Below are positions 30,791 to 38,930 of a stretch of 64,000 nucleotides of DNA, in pieces. The translations under genes and the position numbers were made by a program. Below the pieces are notes generated by a model, which had not been told where the DNA came from, searched no databases, and saw only the letters and a list, made by a program, of their open reading frames with translations. Within the stretch, counting starts at the first letter, position 1, and every line of letters begins with the position of its first letter. Source of the stretch: Liquorilactobacillus nagelii DSM 13675 (GTDB lineage Bacteria; Bacillota; Bacilli; Lactobacillales; Lactobacillaceae); contig NZ_CP049304.1 of NCBI RefSeq assembly GCF_019444005.1, positions 2,046,001 through 2,110,000 of the forward strand. The letters run 5' to 3'.

Positions 30791-32029
30791 TTAGTTCATA
30801 TGAATAGCAAATGAAGGTTGGAAGTACTGGAAGCTCTTAACAGCAACTGATTGGCCAGTTGTTGGAGCAGCAATATAACTTGAACCGCCAACGTAAATCC
30901 CTACATGCCATGCAGAACCCTGACCACCCCAGAATAATAAATCACCTGGTTGAGCTGATGAAACAGAAACGGCTGAGCCAATTGTTGATTGATTTTCAGA
31001 AGTTCTTGGCAAGCTAACACCAAAATGAGCGTAAACATACTGTACAAAGCCAGAGCAATCAAAACCACTAGGAGAAGTTCCACCAGATACATAAGGAACC
31101 CCGACAAATTGTTCTGCATAGCTAATTACTGAAGAAGCTGATACGCTAGCAGTTGAAGTAGTAGCAGTTTGGCTGCTGGTAGTAGTTGTTGCTTGAGTAC
31201 TTTGTGTAGCCTGTGAAGTACTGTTAGTAGTAGTAGCTGCACTGCTGCTTGAAGCTGCAGTTGTTTGAGTGCTACTTGAGGTTGCAGTAGCTTGAGAACT
31301 TGCACTTGAACTAGCAGCTTGTGTACTTGTAGTAGTTGCTGCACTACTTGTGTCAGTAGCAGTTGAAGTAGTAGCTGTTGTTGCAGGAGTCTTAGTTGGG
31401 TCATTAATTGTCAAAGTCTGACCGGGCAATAAGACGCTGCTCAAATTATTGGAAGAACGTAATGAATCTACTGAAATACCATATTCTTGAGCAATAGTAT
31501 ATAATGAATCACCTGATTTAACTGTGTATGTAACATGGTTAGCAGATACAGTTACTTGAGATGTAGTTGTTGCTGTTTTTGTAGTTTGAGTAGCAGTTGT
31601 TGTTGCAGTGCCACTAACTTTCAAATTTTGACCAACAGTAATTAAAGTTTCACTATCGGAAAAGCCGTTTAATTTTTGCAAATTAGCAACGGTTGTACCG
31701 TATTTTTGAGCAATTGTCCAAAGTGAATCACCACTATTGACAGTTACAGAAGAAGTATTGCTACTATCTGTATTTGTTTTAGTTGTATTTGAACTCTTGT
31801 CAGGAATAGTTAAAGATTGGTTTTGTAAAATCAAATGACTACTTGTACTGATATGATTTGTTGATTCAATTGAATCAATTGAGACATTGTATTTCTTTGC
31901 AAGTCCCCATACAGTATCATTCTTAGCTACTTTAACAGTGGTAGATGCGCTCGCGTTTGCTGTAGAAGCGAGGAATAAACCTGCAGCACCAACAGTGCCC
32001 GCGATAATTGTCTTTGTTGTTTTTTTCAA
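30791..32029 (-). CDS. Secreted LysM x3 - NlpC/P60 peptidoglycan hydrolase
   Basis: A 412-residue protein: signal peptide (1-28, ending ANASA), three LysM modules (about 32-77, 95-139, 166-210), a Ser/Thr/Ala-rich linker (about 215-300) and a C-terminal NlpC/P60 domain with catalytic Cys in GFDCSGF (about 324), His in WHVGIYVG and a third polar residue downstream. It should bind peptidoglycan and cut peptide stems (D-glutamyl/DAP-type bonds). The start is TTG at 32029 with AGGAG upstream. A WalR-type box lies 280 bp upstream. Confidence 0.93.
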   Translation of the reverse strand: MKKTTKTIIAGTVGAAGLFLASTANASASTTVKVAKNDTVWGLAKKYNVSIDSIESTNHISTSSHLILQNQSLTIPDKSSNTTKTNTDSSNTSSVTVNSGDSLWTIAQKYGTTVANLQKLNGFSDSETLITVGQNLKVSGTATTTATQTTKTATTTSQVTVSANHVTYTVKSGDSLYTIAQEYGISVDSLRSSNNLSSVLLPGQTLTINDPTKTPATTATTSTATDTSSAATTTSTQAASSSASSQATATSSSTQTTAASSSSAATTTNSTSQATQSTQATTTTSSQTATTSTASVSASSVISYAEQFVGVPYVSGGTSPSGFDCSGFVQYVYAHFGVSLPRTSENQSTIGSAVSVSSAQPGDLLFWGGQGSAWHVGIYVGGSSYIAAPTTGQSVAVKSFQYFQPSFAIHMN

Positions 32030-32237
32030 AATTAATTCACTCCTACTAAAATTTTCAGTCTTTTCAACTTTTACTTTATTTAATCAGTGCCTATAGTTTA
32101 ACTGATTAATATTGCAAAAGAGTAGAAAAAACATTACAAATTCTAGGTTAATGTAATAAAACAGCTGAAAATCCTATTAAATCAAGTAAGCATGATTTTT
32201 TTTTTTTTAAGTTTAAAAAAATCGAAGCTTTTGTTAA

Positions 32238-32265
32238 GCGAAAATGCTGAATTTTCGCTGTTTTT
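32238..32265. other. Hairpin in the long gap upstream of the NlpC/P60 gene
   Basis: GCGAAAAT (32238-32245) pairs with ATTTTCGC (32251-32258), followed on the plus strand by TGTTTTT. It could be a plus-strand terminator or part of the minus-strand leader. The gap 32030-32640 also holds a 13-T run at 32196-32208 and no credible gene. Confidence 0.4.
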
Positions 32266-32308
32266 AAGTAGAAAAGTTATTTTAAGAGTAATAATTGCAG
32301 AGATTTTG

Positions 32309-32325
32309 TTTACAATAATGTTACA
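32309..32325 (-). promoter_or_regulatory. WalR (YycF)-type box upstream of the NlpC/P60 hydrolase
   Basis: On the minus strand TGTAAC-ATTAT-TGTAAA fits the WalR consensus TGTWAH-N5-TGTWAH exactly. A possible minus-strand promoter (TTGTAA, N17, ATTACT) overlaps it. WalRK commonly controls cell-wall hydrolases in Firmicutes, so the assignment fits the downstream gene, though the distance to its start is 280 bp. Confidence 0.55.
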
Positions 32326-32521
32326 AAAAGTTTAAATTTACTGAATTAACTATTTTTCATCACAATTTAGAAAAGTTATAATTTCTTGATTTTTAAAGAA
32401 TTTATTACGAAAGTGTTAAATTAACAAATCATTTATTATTAGGCAGAATTTTTGTAATGGGTAATTGGTTAATAAAACAAAAAAACTGCCGGTTTATACT
32501 TAGAATTCATTAGAAAACAAC

Positions 32522-32550
32522 TTGACATTGTTAAAATAATGAGCTAGATT
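32522..32550 (+). promoter_or_regulatory. Promoter of serC-serA
   Basis: TTGACA (32522-32527), 17-bp spacer, TAGATT (32545-32550), about 90 bp before the serC start. Confidence 0.65.
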
Positions 32551-32640
32551 TTGAACATTGGTTATCTTTTTCATTAACCCTAAATGAGAGTTTGATGAGC
32601 AAATAACTGATGATTAAAACAAAGAAAGAAGTGGGAAGCT

Positions 32641-33735
32641 TTGCCGCAAGTGTATAATTTTGCAGCTGGACCGGCAGTTTTACCGGCCGAAGTTGTCAAA
32701 CAAGTTCAGCAGGAACTAACATCTTATCAGAAAAGTGGAATGAGTATTTTGGAGATCAGTCATCGCTCCTCACTGTTCACTAATCTCCAAACAGCAGCTG
32801 AAAACGATTTACGTCAGTTGATGCAAATTCCAGTCGATTATGATGTTTTGTTTCTTCAAGGGGGGGCCACACTGCAGTTTACGATGACAGCTCTTAATTT
32901 GGCTCATAAAACGGGGAAAATTGCTTTTGTGGACACTGGCCATTGGTCACAACGGGCCATTCAAGAAGCATCTTTGCTACCGGATATCAAACCGACGGTA
33001 ATTGCTAGTGGAAAAGAAAGCAAGTTTACGGCCCTTCCAGATATTCCTGAAATTAGTGAAAACTTTGATTACGTGCATTTAACGATTAACAACACGATTG
33101 AAGGAACGATGTACCATCAATTGCCAGTAAACTTAAAGCATCAGTCGGTAGTTGCGGATATGTCTTCAATCATTTTAGGATATAACTATCAAGTAAAAGA
33201 TTTTGATTTGATTTATGCTGGAGCACAAAAAAATATTGGACCAGCTGGATTAACAGTCGTAATTTTAAAACATGAACTTTTAAAAAATATTCCAGATTTA
33301 CCAGCTATGCTTAGTTATCCGAAACAAGTCAAAAAAAACTCTACATTAAATACGCCACCAGTTTTTGCGATTTATACTGCTGGGCTAGTTTTCAAGTGGT
33401 TATTACGTCAAGGCGGTGTTGCAGCAATGCAGCAGCAAAATGAAATTAAGGCACAACTTTTATATGATGAAATTGCTAATTCTAAACTCTATCATTCTCC
33501 CGTGACCGTTGCTGATCGATCCCTAACAAATATTCCATTTGTAACAGGTTCTAAAGAATTAGATACAGAGTTTGTTGTTCGTGCAACTGAGAAAGGATTA
33601 TTAAATTTGAAGGGGCATCGATTAGTCGGTGGAATGCGAGCTAGCTTGTATAATGCAATGCCATTAGCCGGTGTTAAGCAACTGGTTGAATTTATGCAGC
33701 AATTTGAAATGAATCATGAAGGAGTTGCAAAATGA
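32641..33735 (+). CDS. serC: Phosphoserine aminotransferase
   Basis: A 364-residue class V aminotransferase beginning with the family start YNFAAGPAVLP; EISHRSS near residue 39, the phosphate-binding FLQGGATLQF near 76, and the PLP lysine in YAGAQKNIGPAG near residue 197. It converts 3-phosphohydroxypyruvate and glutamate to phosphoserine. The start is TTG 32641, with AAGTGGGA upstream. It overlaps serA by 4 bases (ATGA), so the two are translationally coupled. No serB is seen here. Confidence 0.95.
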   Translation: MPQVYNFAAGPAVLPAEVVKQVQQELTSYQKSGMSILEISHRSSLFTNLQTAAENDLRQLMQIPVDYDVLFLQGGATLQFTMTALNLAHKTGKIAFVDTGHWSQRAIQEASLLPDIKPTVIASGKESKFTALPDIPEISENFDYVHLTINNTIEGTMYHQLPVNLKHQSVVADMSSIILGYNYQVKDFDLIYAGAQKNIGPAGLTVVILKHELLKNIPDLPAMLSYPKQVKKNSTLNTPPVFAIYTAGLVFKWLLRQGGVAAMQQQNEIKAQLLYDEIANSKLYHSPVTVADRSLTNIPFVTGSKELDTEFVVRATEKGLLNLKGHRLVGGMRASLYNAMPLAGVKQLVEFMQQFEMNHEGVAK

Positions 33736-34904
33736 AACAAGATATTAAGACCTATAATGTAATTGCTGAAGAGGGATTGGCACTCTTTCCAAAAGATCAG
33801 TATAGAATTAATCAAAGTGACAAACCAACAGCCTTGTTGATACGCAGCCAGGATATGCATAAAACATATTTTGGACCGAATGTTTTGGCGATTGCTCGCG
33901 CGGGAGCTGGAGTGAATAATATTCCCTTAGTTCAAGCAACATCTAATGGAACTGTTGTTTTTAATACTCCGGGTTCGAATGCCAATGCGGTCAAAGAATT
34001 AATTATTACGATGCTGATTTTGGCAAATCGACCGGTTATTAAGTCAATTGATTGGGCGAAAAAGGTTGTAGGAGCCGATGTCAGCTTGCAAACAGAAGAA
34101 GGCAAAAATCACTTTGCAGGAACGGAGATTGCTGGCAAAACACTTGGAGTGATCGGACTAGGTTCAGTTGGTTCGAGAGTTGCCCAGGCAGCTGGGGCAC
34201 TCGGGATGAAAGTAATTGGCTATGATCCTTATATTAGTGTTGAACACGCTTGGCAGCTCTCAAATCAAATTCCACGGGCTGAAAAATTAAGTGATTTATT
34301 ACCACAATGTGATTATTTGACGATTCATATTCCTTATACGGAGAAAAATAAAAATTTGATTACTGCCGAGCAATTGAAACAGATGAAATCAAGTGCAGTT
34401 TTATTAAATTATTCTCGTTGGGGAATCGTTAATGAAAAAGCAGTAGTTGCAGCCTTAGATAACGGAGAATTACAAAAGTATGTAACTGATTTTAGTTCAA
34501 ATACAATAATAGGTCATCCGAAGATTGTAATTACACCGCATATCGGCGGTACGACTAACGAAGCTGAGGTTAATGGTGCTAAAATGGCAGCACGGACACT
34601 TCGAAAGTATTTAGAGACGGGGAACATTATTAACTCAGTTAATTTTCCAACAATTGAAATGCCCTTTGAAGCACCAGTTCGCTTGACTTTAATTCACCAG
34701 AATGTACCCAATATGGTTGGCCGTATTACAACTATTTTGGCAGATGAAGAGATCAATATCGATAATATGATTAATCGCAGTCGGGATACGATTGCTTATA
34801 CGGTGATTGATACTGGAATGATTGTTGAATCACTCTTGAAAAAAATTAAAGCACGATTGTTGCAGATTCCTGAAGTAATTCGGGTGCGGGCTTTAGAAAA
34901 ATAA
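33732..34904 (+). CDS. serA: D-3-phosphoglycerate dehydrogenase
   Basis: A 390-residue D-isomer-specific 2-hydroxyacid dehydrogenase. Features: RAGAGVNNIP substrate loop (about residue 56), Rossmann GVIGLGSVGSRVAQAA (about 140-155), TPHIGGTTNEAE with the catalytic His (about 272-283) and a C-terminal ACT-like domain (about 318-390) that in other SerA proteins binds serine. It makes 3-phosphohydroxypyruvate, the first step of serine synthesis, feeding SerC encoded upstream. Confidence 0.95.
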   Translation: MKQDIKTYNVIAEEGLALFPKDQYRINQSDKPTALLIRSQDMHKTYFGPNVLAIARAGAGVNNIPLVQATSNGTVVFNTPGSNANAVKELIITMLILANRPVIKSIDWAKKVVGADVSLQTEEGKNHFAGTEIAGKTLGVIGLGSVGSRVAQAAGALGMKVIGYDPYISVEHAWQLSNQIPRAEKLSDLLPQCDYLTIHIPYTEKNKNLITAEQLKQMKSSAVLLNYSRWGIVNEKAVVAALDNGELQKYVTDFSSNTIIGHPKIVITPHIGGTTNEAEVNGAKMAARTLRKYLETGNIINSVNFPTIEMPFEAPVRLTLIHQNVPNMVGRITTILADEEINIDNMINRSRDTIAYTVIDTGMIVESLLKKIKARLLQIPEVIRVRALEK

Positions 34905-34907
34905 TTA

Positions 34908-34916
34908 TGGTATAAT
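34908..34916 (+). promoter_or_regulatory. Extended -10 promoter after serA, candidate short RNA
   Basis: TGGTATAAT is a perfect extended -10 element immediately after the serA stop. Transcription from it would run about 70 nt into the terminator at 34944-34995, so it may specify a small RNA. No matching -35 is evident. Confidence 0.35.
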
Positions 34917-34943
34917 TGGGTTCCTTGGCAGGGGCACTATAAT

Positions 34944-34995
34944 AAAACAACCAGTCAGTGATGAAATTTTTCATCTCTGGCTGGTTGTTTTATTA
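34944..34995. terminator. Bidirectional terminator between serA and the metal ABC transporter
   Basis: An 11-bp outer stem AAAACAACCAG / CTGGTTGTTTT plus an inner stem (TGATGAAA / TTTCATC) forms a long hairpin, T-rich on both sides. Confidence 0.88.
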
Positions 34996-35020
34996 GAAAG
35001 TAAAAATTAAGAATCTAAGT

Positions 35021-35824
35021 TTAAGCAGTGATTGTTTTTCGATAAACTGCCGCAATTAAATAAAAAACAGTTTCGATTGTGGCAATGAAAAAGGTTACTG
35101 GTAAATTAGTTAAATAGCCTAAATAAAGGCCGCCCCAAGTTCCAATCAGAGCAAGGACAATACTAAGCAGAATTAAGCTACTAACGGAACGGCAGAATGG
35201 TTGAGCACTGGCACTGGGCAATGTTAGGAGAACAAAAATTAATAAAGCACCCACGATTTGGGCAGCAACACTAACACTTAACGCCACCATTACTAAAAAG
35301 ATCAAAGTGATCCAATGACTGGAGACATGCTCAATTTCGGCGCCAGTTGCATCAAAAGAATCGAATTTTAAGCGACGATAGATTAGTCCTAAAGACAGTA
35401 AGACAATCAGTGACACAATGACAATTTGGGTAACATTTTCTTGGCTAATACCAACGATGCTGCCAAATAAAATGCTGGTAGCATAGGAGGAATTTTGACT
35501 GGATAAGGATAAAAATAAAACCCCTAAACCCATGAAAAAGGCTGAAACAGTACTGATAACTGCATCACTAGTCTCATTATGGTTATCGCCTAGACCTAGT
35601 CGATCAGCAGCTAAGGCACTTAAGATAGTAAAGATCATCATTCCTTGTAATGGTGATAAGCCAATCCAAACTCCGAAGGAAGCTCCGGAAAAGCCGATTT
35701 CTGAAAGTGTATGAGTCATGAATGGTAAGCGACGAGCGGCAACGAAAACTCCCATCGCTCCGCAAAGAATAGCAACGATTGTGCCAGCTTCAAAGGCATA
35801 GCGCATAAAGTTTAAAGCAAACAT
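35021..35824 (-). CDS. Metal ABC transporter permease (ZnuB/MntC family)
   Basis: A 267-residue ABC-3 family permease with about eight membrane helices and the family's early segment LPFMTHTLSEIGFSGASFG (about residues 33-51). It imports zinc or manganese together with the upstream ATPase. Stop and start codons of the pair abut at 35824. No gene for a metal-binding lipoprotein is adjacent, so it must be elsewhere. Confidence 0.9.
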   Translation of the reverse strand: MFALNFMRYAFEAGTIVAILCGAMGVFVAARRLPFMTHTLSEIGFSGASFGVWIGLSPLQGMMIFTILSALAADRLGLGDNHNETSDAVISTVSAFFMGLGVLFLSLSSQNSSYATSILFGSIVGISQENVTQIVIVSLIVLLSLGLIYRRLKFDSFDATGAEIEHVSSHWITLIFLVMVALSVSVAAQIVGALLIFVLLTLPSASAQPFCRSVSSLILLSIVLALIGTWGGLYLGYLTNLPVTFFIATIETVFYLIAAVYRKTITA

Positions 35825-36507
35825 TATTTTCCTCCTAAATCAGCTGTTGCACCAGTTGTATATTGACCACTATCGAATTCAAGGTAGTGTTTGCCGTATT
35901 TGTTTACCAAATCCCAATCATGAGAAATGAAAATGATAGTTGTTCCAGCTGTTTCATTCAATTGCTTAACGGTCTCTAATACTTCATACTTGGCTGTTTT
36001 ATCCAGACTGGCAGTTGGCTCATCAAGGATCAGTAATTCTGGTTGATTTAAAATTGCTTGAGCCAGATAAGCCCGTTGTTTTTCACCACCAGAAGCTTTT
36101 CCGAGTATCTGTTGTCGCTTAGCGGTCAATCCAGTCAGTTGCAGAGCTTGAGTCACTAACCCTTTTTCCTTTTTAGAGAGCCAAGGCTTGAGTGAATTAC
36201 TTAGTTTCAAAGCTACGAAATTTTCAATTGAGAGTGGATAGTTTGCGTCAATATTGCGAAATTGAGGAACATAACCAATATTGCTAGCATTATGTAATTC
36301 TGTGGCTAGTTCGATTTTACCGTTAGTTGGAATTTCTTTACCCAATAATAGTTTGATAAAAGTTGTTTTGCCTGTTCCATTTGCACCTAGAAGGCAGAAA
36401 AAATCACCTTGGCGAATGACTAGGTTTAAATCAGTAAAAAGCTGTTTATTGCCAAAGGCCATTGTTAAGTGAGAGCAAGAAATTAACGAAGCAGATAATT
36501 CAGACAT
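35824..36507 (-). CDS. Metal ABC transporter ATP-binding protein (ZnuC/MntB family)
   Basis: A 227-residue ABC ATPase: Walker A LLGANGTGKTTFI (about residue 38), Q-loop VPQFRNIDANYP, signature ASGGEKQRAYLAQA (about 137), Walker B LLILDEPTASLD and switch His FISHDWD. 'Q-F-R-N-ID' after the Q-loop is typical of Zn/Mn ATPases. I start at ATG 36507, since the upstream in-frame ATG (36522) overlaps the GCAGGAGG ribosome-binding site. Confidence 0.92.
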   Translation of the reverse strand: MSELSASLISCSHLTMAFGNKQLFTDLNLVIRQGDFFCLLGANGTGKTTFIKLLLGKEIPTNGKIELATELHNASNIGYVPQFRNIDANYPLSIENFVALKLSNSLKPWLSKKEKGLVTQALQLTGLTAKRQQILGKASGGEKQRAYLAQAILNQPELLILDEPTASLDKTAKYEVLETVKQLNETAGTTIIFISHDWDLVNKYGKHYLEFDSGQYTTGATADLGGK

Positions 36508-36530
36508 GGCATCCTCCTGCAAATAAAAAA

Positions 36531-36590
36531 AGTAATCGGTACTGCTTGATTATATCAGTTTTAGCTTTGGTGTAAAGAGTAACCATTACT
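36531..36590 (-). promoter_or_regulatory. Promoter of the metal transporter flanked by two AGTA-N5-TACT operators
   Basis: On the minus strand TTTACA (36576-36571), 16 bp, TGATATAAT extended -10 (TATAAT 36554-36549). Two palindromes, AGTAATCGGTACT (36531-36543) and AGTAACCATTACT (36578-36590), lie directly downstream and upstream. The second resembles the Firmicute Zur core (GTAAT-N-ATTAC) with one mismatch. A metal-responsive repressor is likely; which one is inference. Confidence 0.7.
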
Positions 36591-36615
36591 TTTTGCTTTA
36601 ATAAAAACAAATTCT

Positions 36616-37296
36616 TTACTTTTCACCAGTCCATTCGGCTTTAAATTCAGTTAAAAAATTCAGCATGAACTGTTGTCGCTGTTCAGCAAGCAGTTTTCCG
36701 CCAGTCGTATTCATTAAAGCTTTTAGCTTCAACAACTTCTCATAGAAATGATTAATGATTGTTTCATTGGCTAGGTCACGATACTCTTGTTTAGAAAAAC
36801 TTTTACGGGGTTTGATTTTTGGATCATAAATTATTTCTTGATGGGCACCACCATAGTAGATAGCTCGGGTAATCCCGATTGCTCCAATTGCATCCAATCG
36901 ATCAGCATCTTGGACCATCTGTCCAGCCAAAGAAAGCTGCTGGTGTTTATTTTCTAAGGATTTGCTGAAGGACATGTTATGTGTAATTGTAGTGATGGCT
37001 GCAATTTGTGAGGGCAGAAACTCAATTGAGGTTAAAAAATTCTTCATTTCAGTCTCACTTGCTTGAACATCAGTAACTAGTTTATCATCGGCAATGTCAT
37101 GTAGATAAGCTGCACTAACAGCGGTTAAATAATTAAATGGTTGCGTCTCTTGAGCAGCAATGTATTTAGTCAGATTAACTACCCTTTGAATATGGTCAAA
37201 ACCATGGCCAGTTTTATCAGATTTCATCTTTTCATAGGTATATTGATGAATTGCCCTTAATTGCTGAGCAGTATTCAAATTAAACCCTTCTTTCAT
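36616..37296 (-). CDS. HD-domain metal-dependent phosphohydrolase (YedJ-like)
   Basis: A 226-residue HD hydrolase: GHGFDHIQRVVNL (His-Asp pairs near residue 30), AYLHDIADD (the HD motif, about 68), ITHNMSFSK and VQDADRLDAIGAIGI (about 128-142). Family members hydrolyse phosphate esters of nucleotides; the substrate is unknown. The ATG at 37296 has no clear ribosome-binding site, while TTG 37278 follows AAGAAGG, so the true start may be 37278. Confidence 0.85.
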   Translation of the reverse strand: MKEGFNLNTAQQLRAIHQYTYEKMKSDKTGHGFDHIQRVVNLTKYIAAQETQPFNYLTAVSAAYLHDIADDKLVTDVQASETEMKNFLTSIEFLPSQIAAITTITHNMSFSKSLENKHQQLSLAGQMVQDADRLDAIGAIGITRAIYYGGAHQEIIYDPKIKPRKSFSKQEYRDLANETIINHFYEKLLKLKALMNTTGGKLLAEQRQQFMLNFLTEFKAEWTGEK

Positions 37297-37473
37297 GTAA
37301 TTTAAAATTAGTATAGCAGATCAGCTTAACAATTAAATTAAACAAATATTTACTTTTTATCTACAAAGCTAAAATTAACGTGGAATTATGAAGGCTGATA
37401 TATTAAGAAAATTTATTTGTTTTGGTTATTAATCAAGTGAAGGTAAGCAAAATGTTTTTAAATTTCTAATTAG

Positions 37474-37552
37474 TATGATAAAGTTATCTCATAGGAAACT
37501 ACATTAAGCGTCGGTCGGTTTGATTTTAGTCGTTGCTTAATGCATTTTTTTC
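37474..37552 (+). promoter_or_regulatory. Leader with -10 box and attenuator-like terminator before the GT4 gene
   Basis: TATGAT (37474-37479) is a candidate -10. About 25 bp later CATTAAGC (37502-37509) pairs with GCTTAATG (37535-37542), followed by T7. The hairpin could attenuate the downstream glycosyltransferase. Confidence 0.5.
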
Positions 37553-37584
37553 TACCCAATTTTATCAATTAGTGAAGGGAGGGA

Positions 37585-37617
37585 GTGGTCTTTCTCACAA
37601 AGACTGCCTGTAGATGA
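37585..37617 (+). CDS. Possible 10-residue leader peptide coupled to the GT4 gene
   Basis: GTG 37585 opens a 10-codon frame (MVFLTKTACR) preceded by AAGGGAGGG, ending at TGA 37615-37617, which overlaps the ATG of the glycosyltransferase (ATGA). That ATG has no ribosome-binding site of its own, and a small hairpin (TCTTT / AAAGA) lies within the frame, so its translation may depend on this peptide. Confidence 0.45.
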   Translation: MVFLTKTACR

Positions 37618-38714
37618 AATTATTAATCGTTTTAGAAAATGTTGTAATGGATGGGGTTAAGCGAGCAGCAACTGTGTTGGGGAACAATTTAAACCGACAA
37701 ATGGATGTTGCTTTTTATTCATTAGAGAACGTTCAACCGTATTATACTTTGGAGGCACCATTAGTAACTGCTAAACGGCCAGCACCAAGTAATGTTTTAA
37801 ATTATTATGGAGCTGAGCCCTATCAACAATATGCTGATCAAATTGAAGATTTGTGTGATTACTTAGTTACTGAAAAATATACTAGTGTTATTTTGCCGGC
37901 TGGATTACTGACCAGTTTTGCTCCATTAATTAAAAATCAAGTTCCCGAGATTCGGGTGATTGCTTGGATGCATAATAACTTTAAAACTTACATGACACAG
38001 TACTACAAATTAATGCAGACAGAGTTTAAAGCTGGCCTTGCGGCGGCAGATACGGTAGTGGTTCTAACTGATTCAGATTTAGAACATTATCGACAATTTA
38101 ATCCTAATACTGTTAAGATATACAACCCACTGACCTTAGCACCGGAGCGGCAAGCTGATTTGAATAGTCATGTAATTGCTTTTACCGGCCGAATTGCGAT
38201 TCAGCATAAGGGAATTGATTATTTATTAGAAGCAGCCAAATTTTTACCAGCAGATTGGAAAATTGCGATTGCTGGCAGTGGAACAGCTGAAGACATGGCG
38301 ATTTTTAAACAATTGATTAATAAATTTCAAGTGGCTGATAAAATAATTTATCGTGGTGCTTTAAAGGATCGGCAGCTGCAACAACATTATGAAACAGCTT
38401 CGATTTTTGTGTCAACTTCGCGCTGGGAAGGCATGCCATTGGTAATGGGAGAAGCGATGGCCTTTGGTTTACCCATTATTGCCATGGAAAATACCGGATC
38501 AGCTGAGTACTTACAGCAGAACAGTTACGGAATTATGACTAAATCACAAGATGTTGCAGACTTTGTTCGGGTGCTCCAACGTTTTACTAGCAGTCGTTTT
38601 CTGCGTCGTTATTATGCTGAGCGTTCATTAGAACGAATCAGTCATTTCACACCAGCAACGATTGCAGCTCAGTGGTTACCTTTAGTTAAAGAAACAAACC
38701 AAGAATTAGTTTAA
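37614..38714 (+). CDS. Family-4 glycosyltransferase
   Basis: A 366-residue GT-B enzyme. The N-terminal half starts MKLLIVLENVVMDGVKRA; the C-terminal half holds FTGRIAIQHKGIDYLLEA (about 190-207) and the nucleotide-sugar motif EGMPLVMGEAMAFGLPIIAM (about 279-298, the EX7E pattern). Enzymes of this kind add sugars during synthesis of cell-surface glycans or glycolipids. It is a single gene, so the acceptor cannot be guessed. An in-frame stop directly before ATG 37614 fixes the start. Confidence 0.88.
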   Translation: MKLLIVLENVVMDGVKRAATVLGNNLNRQMDVAFYSLENVQPYYTLEAPLVTAKRPAPSNVLNYYGAEPYQQYADQIEDLCDYLVTEKYTSVILPAGLLTSFAPLIKNQVPEIRVIAWMHNNFKTYMTQYYKLMQTEFKAGLAAADTVVVLTDSDLEHYRQFNPNTVKIYNPLTLAPERQADLNSHVIAFTGRIAIQHKGIDYLLEAAKFLPADWKIAIAGSGTAEDMAIFKQLINKFQVADKIIYRGALKDRQLQQHYETASIFVSTSRWEGMPLVMGEAMAFGLPIIAMENTGSAEYLQQNSYGIMTKSQDVADFVRVLQRFTSSRFLRRYYAERSLERISHFTPATIAAQWLPLVKETNQELV

Positions 38715-38767
38715 CTAACTAATCAATAAAGAGGAATGAAAATTGAATAAGAATGAATTTTATTATT

Positions 38768-38803
38768 AAAGAGTGGCAATAAAAAATGCGACTCTTTTAT
38801 TTT
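38768..38803 (+). terminator. Terminator after the GT4 gene
   Basis: AAAGAGTGGCA (38768-38778) pairs with TGCGACTCTTT (38787-38797), followed by TATTTT. Confidence 0.8.
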
Positions 38804-38886
38804 GTGTTCAAAACAAGTATGAAAATATTTTTAGATTGCATAAAATGATTTTTTTTTATAACCAAATCAGGTAAAATGTAATCTAC

Positions 38887-38904
38887 CCGACAAAAAGATG
38901 TCGG
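38887..38904 (+). promoter_or_regulatory. Inverted repeat CCGACA-N6-TGTCGG before the GNAT gene
   Basis: A perfect 6-bp inverted repeat sits 27 bp before the start codon and just ahead of the ribosome-binding site, where it could be an operator or a 5'-leader hairpin. Confidence 0.4.
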
Positions 38905-38930
38905 TAATAAATTTGAGGAGTGAACTACTA

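Noticed and set aside
31126..31404. 92-residue Leu/Gln-rich minus-strand frame
   Set aside because: Shadow of the Ser/Thr-rich linker of the NlpC/P60 hydrolase in another frame.
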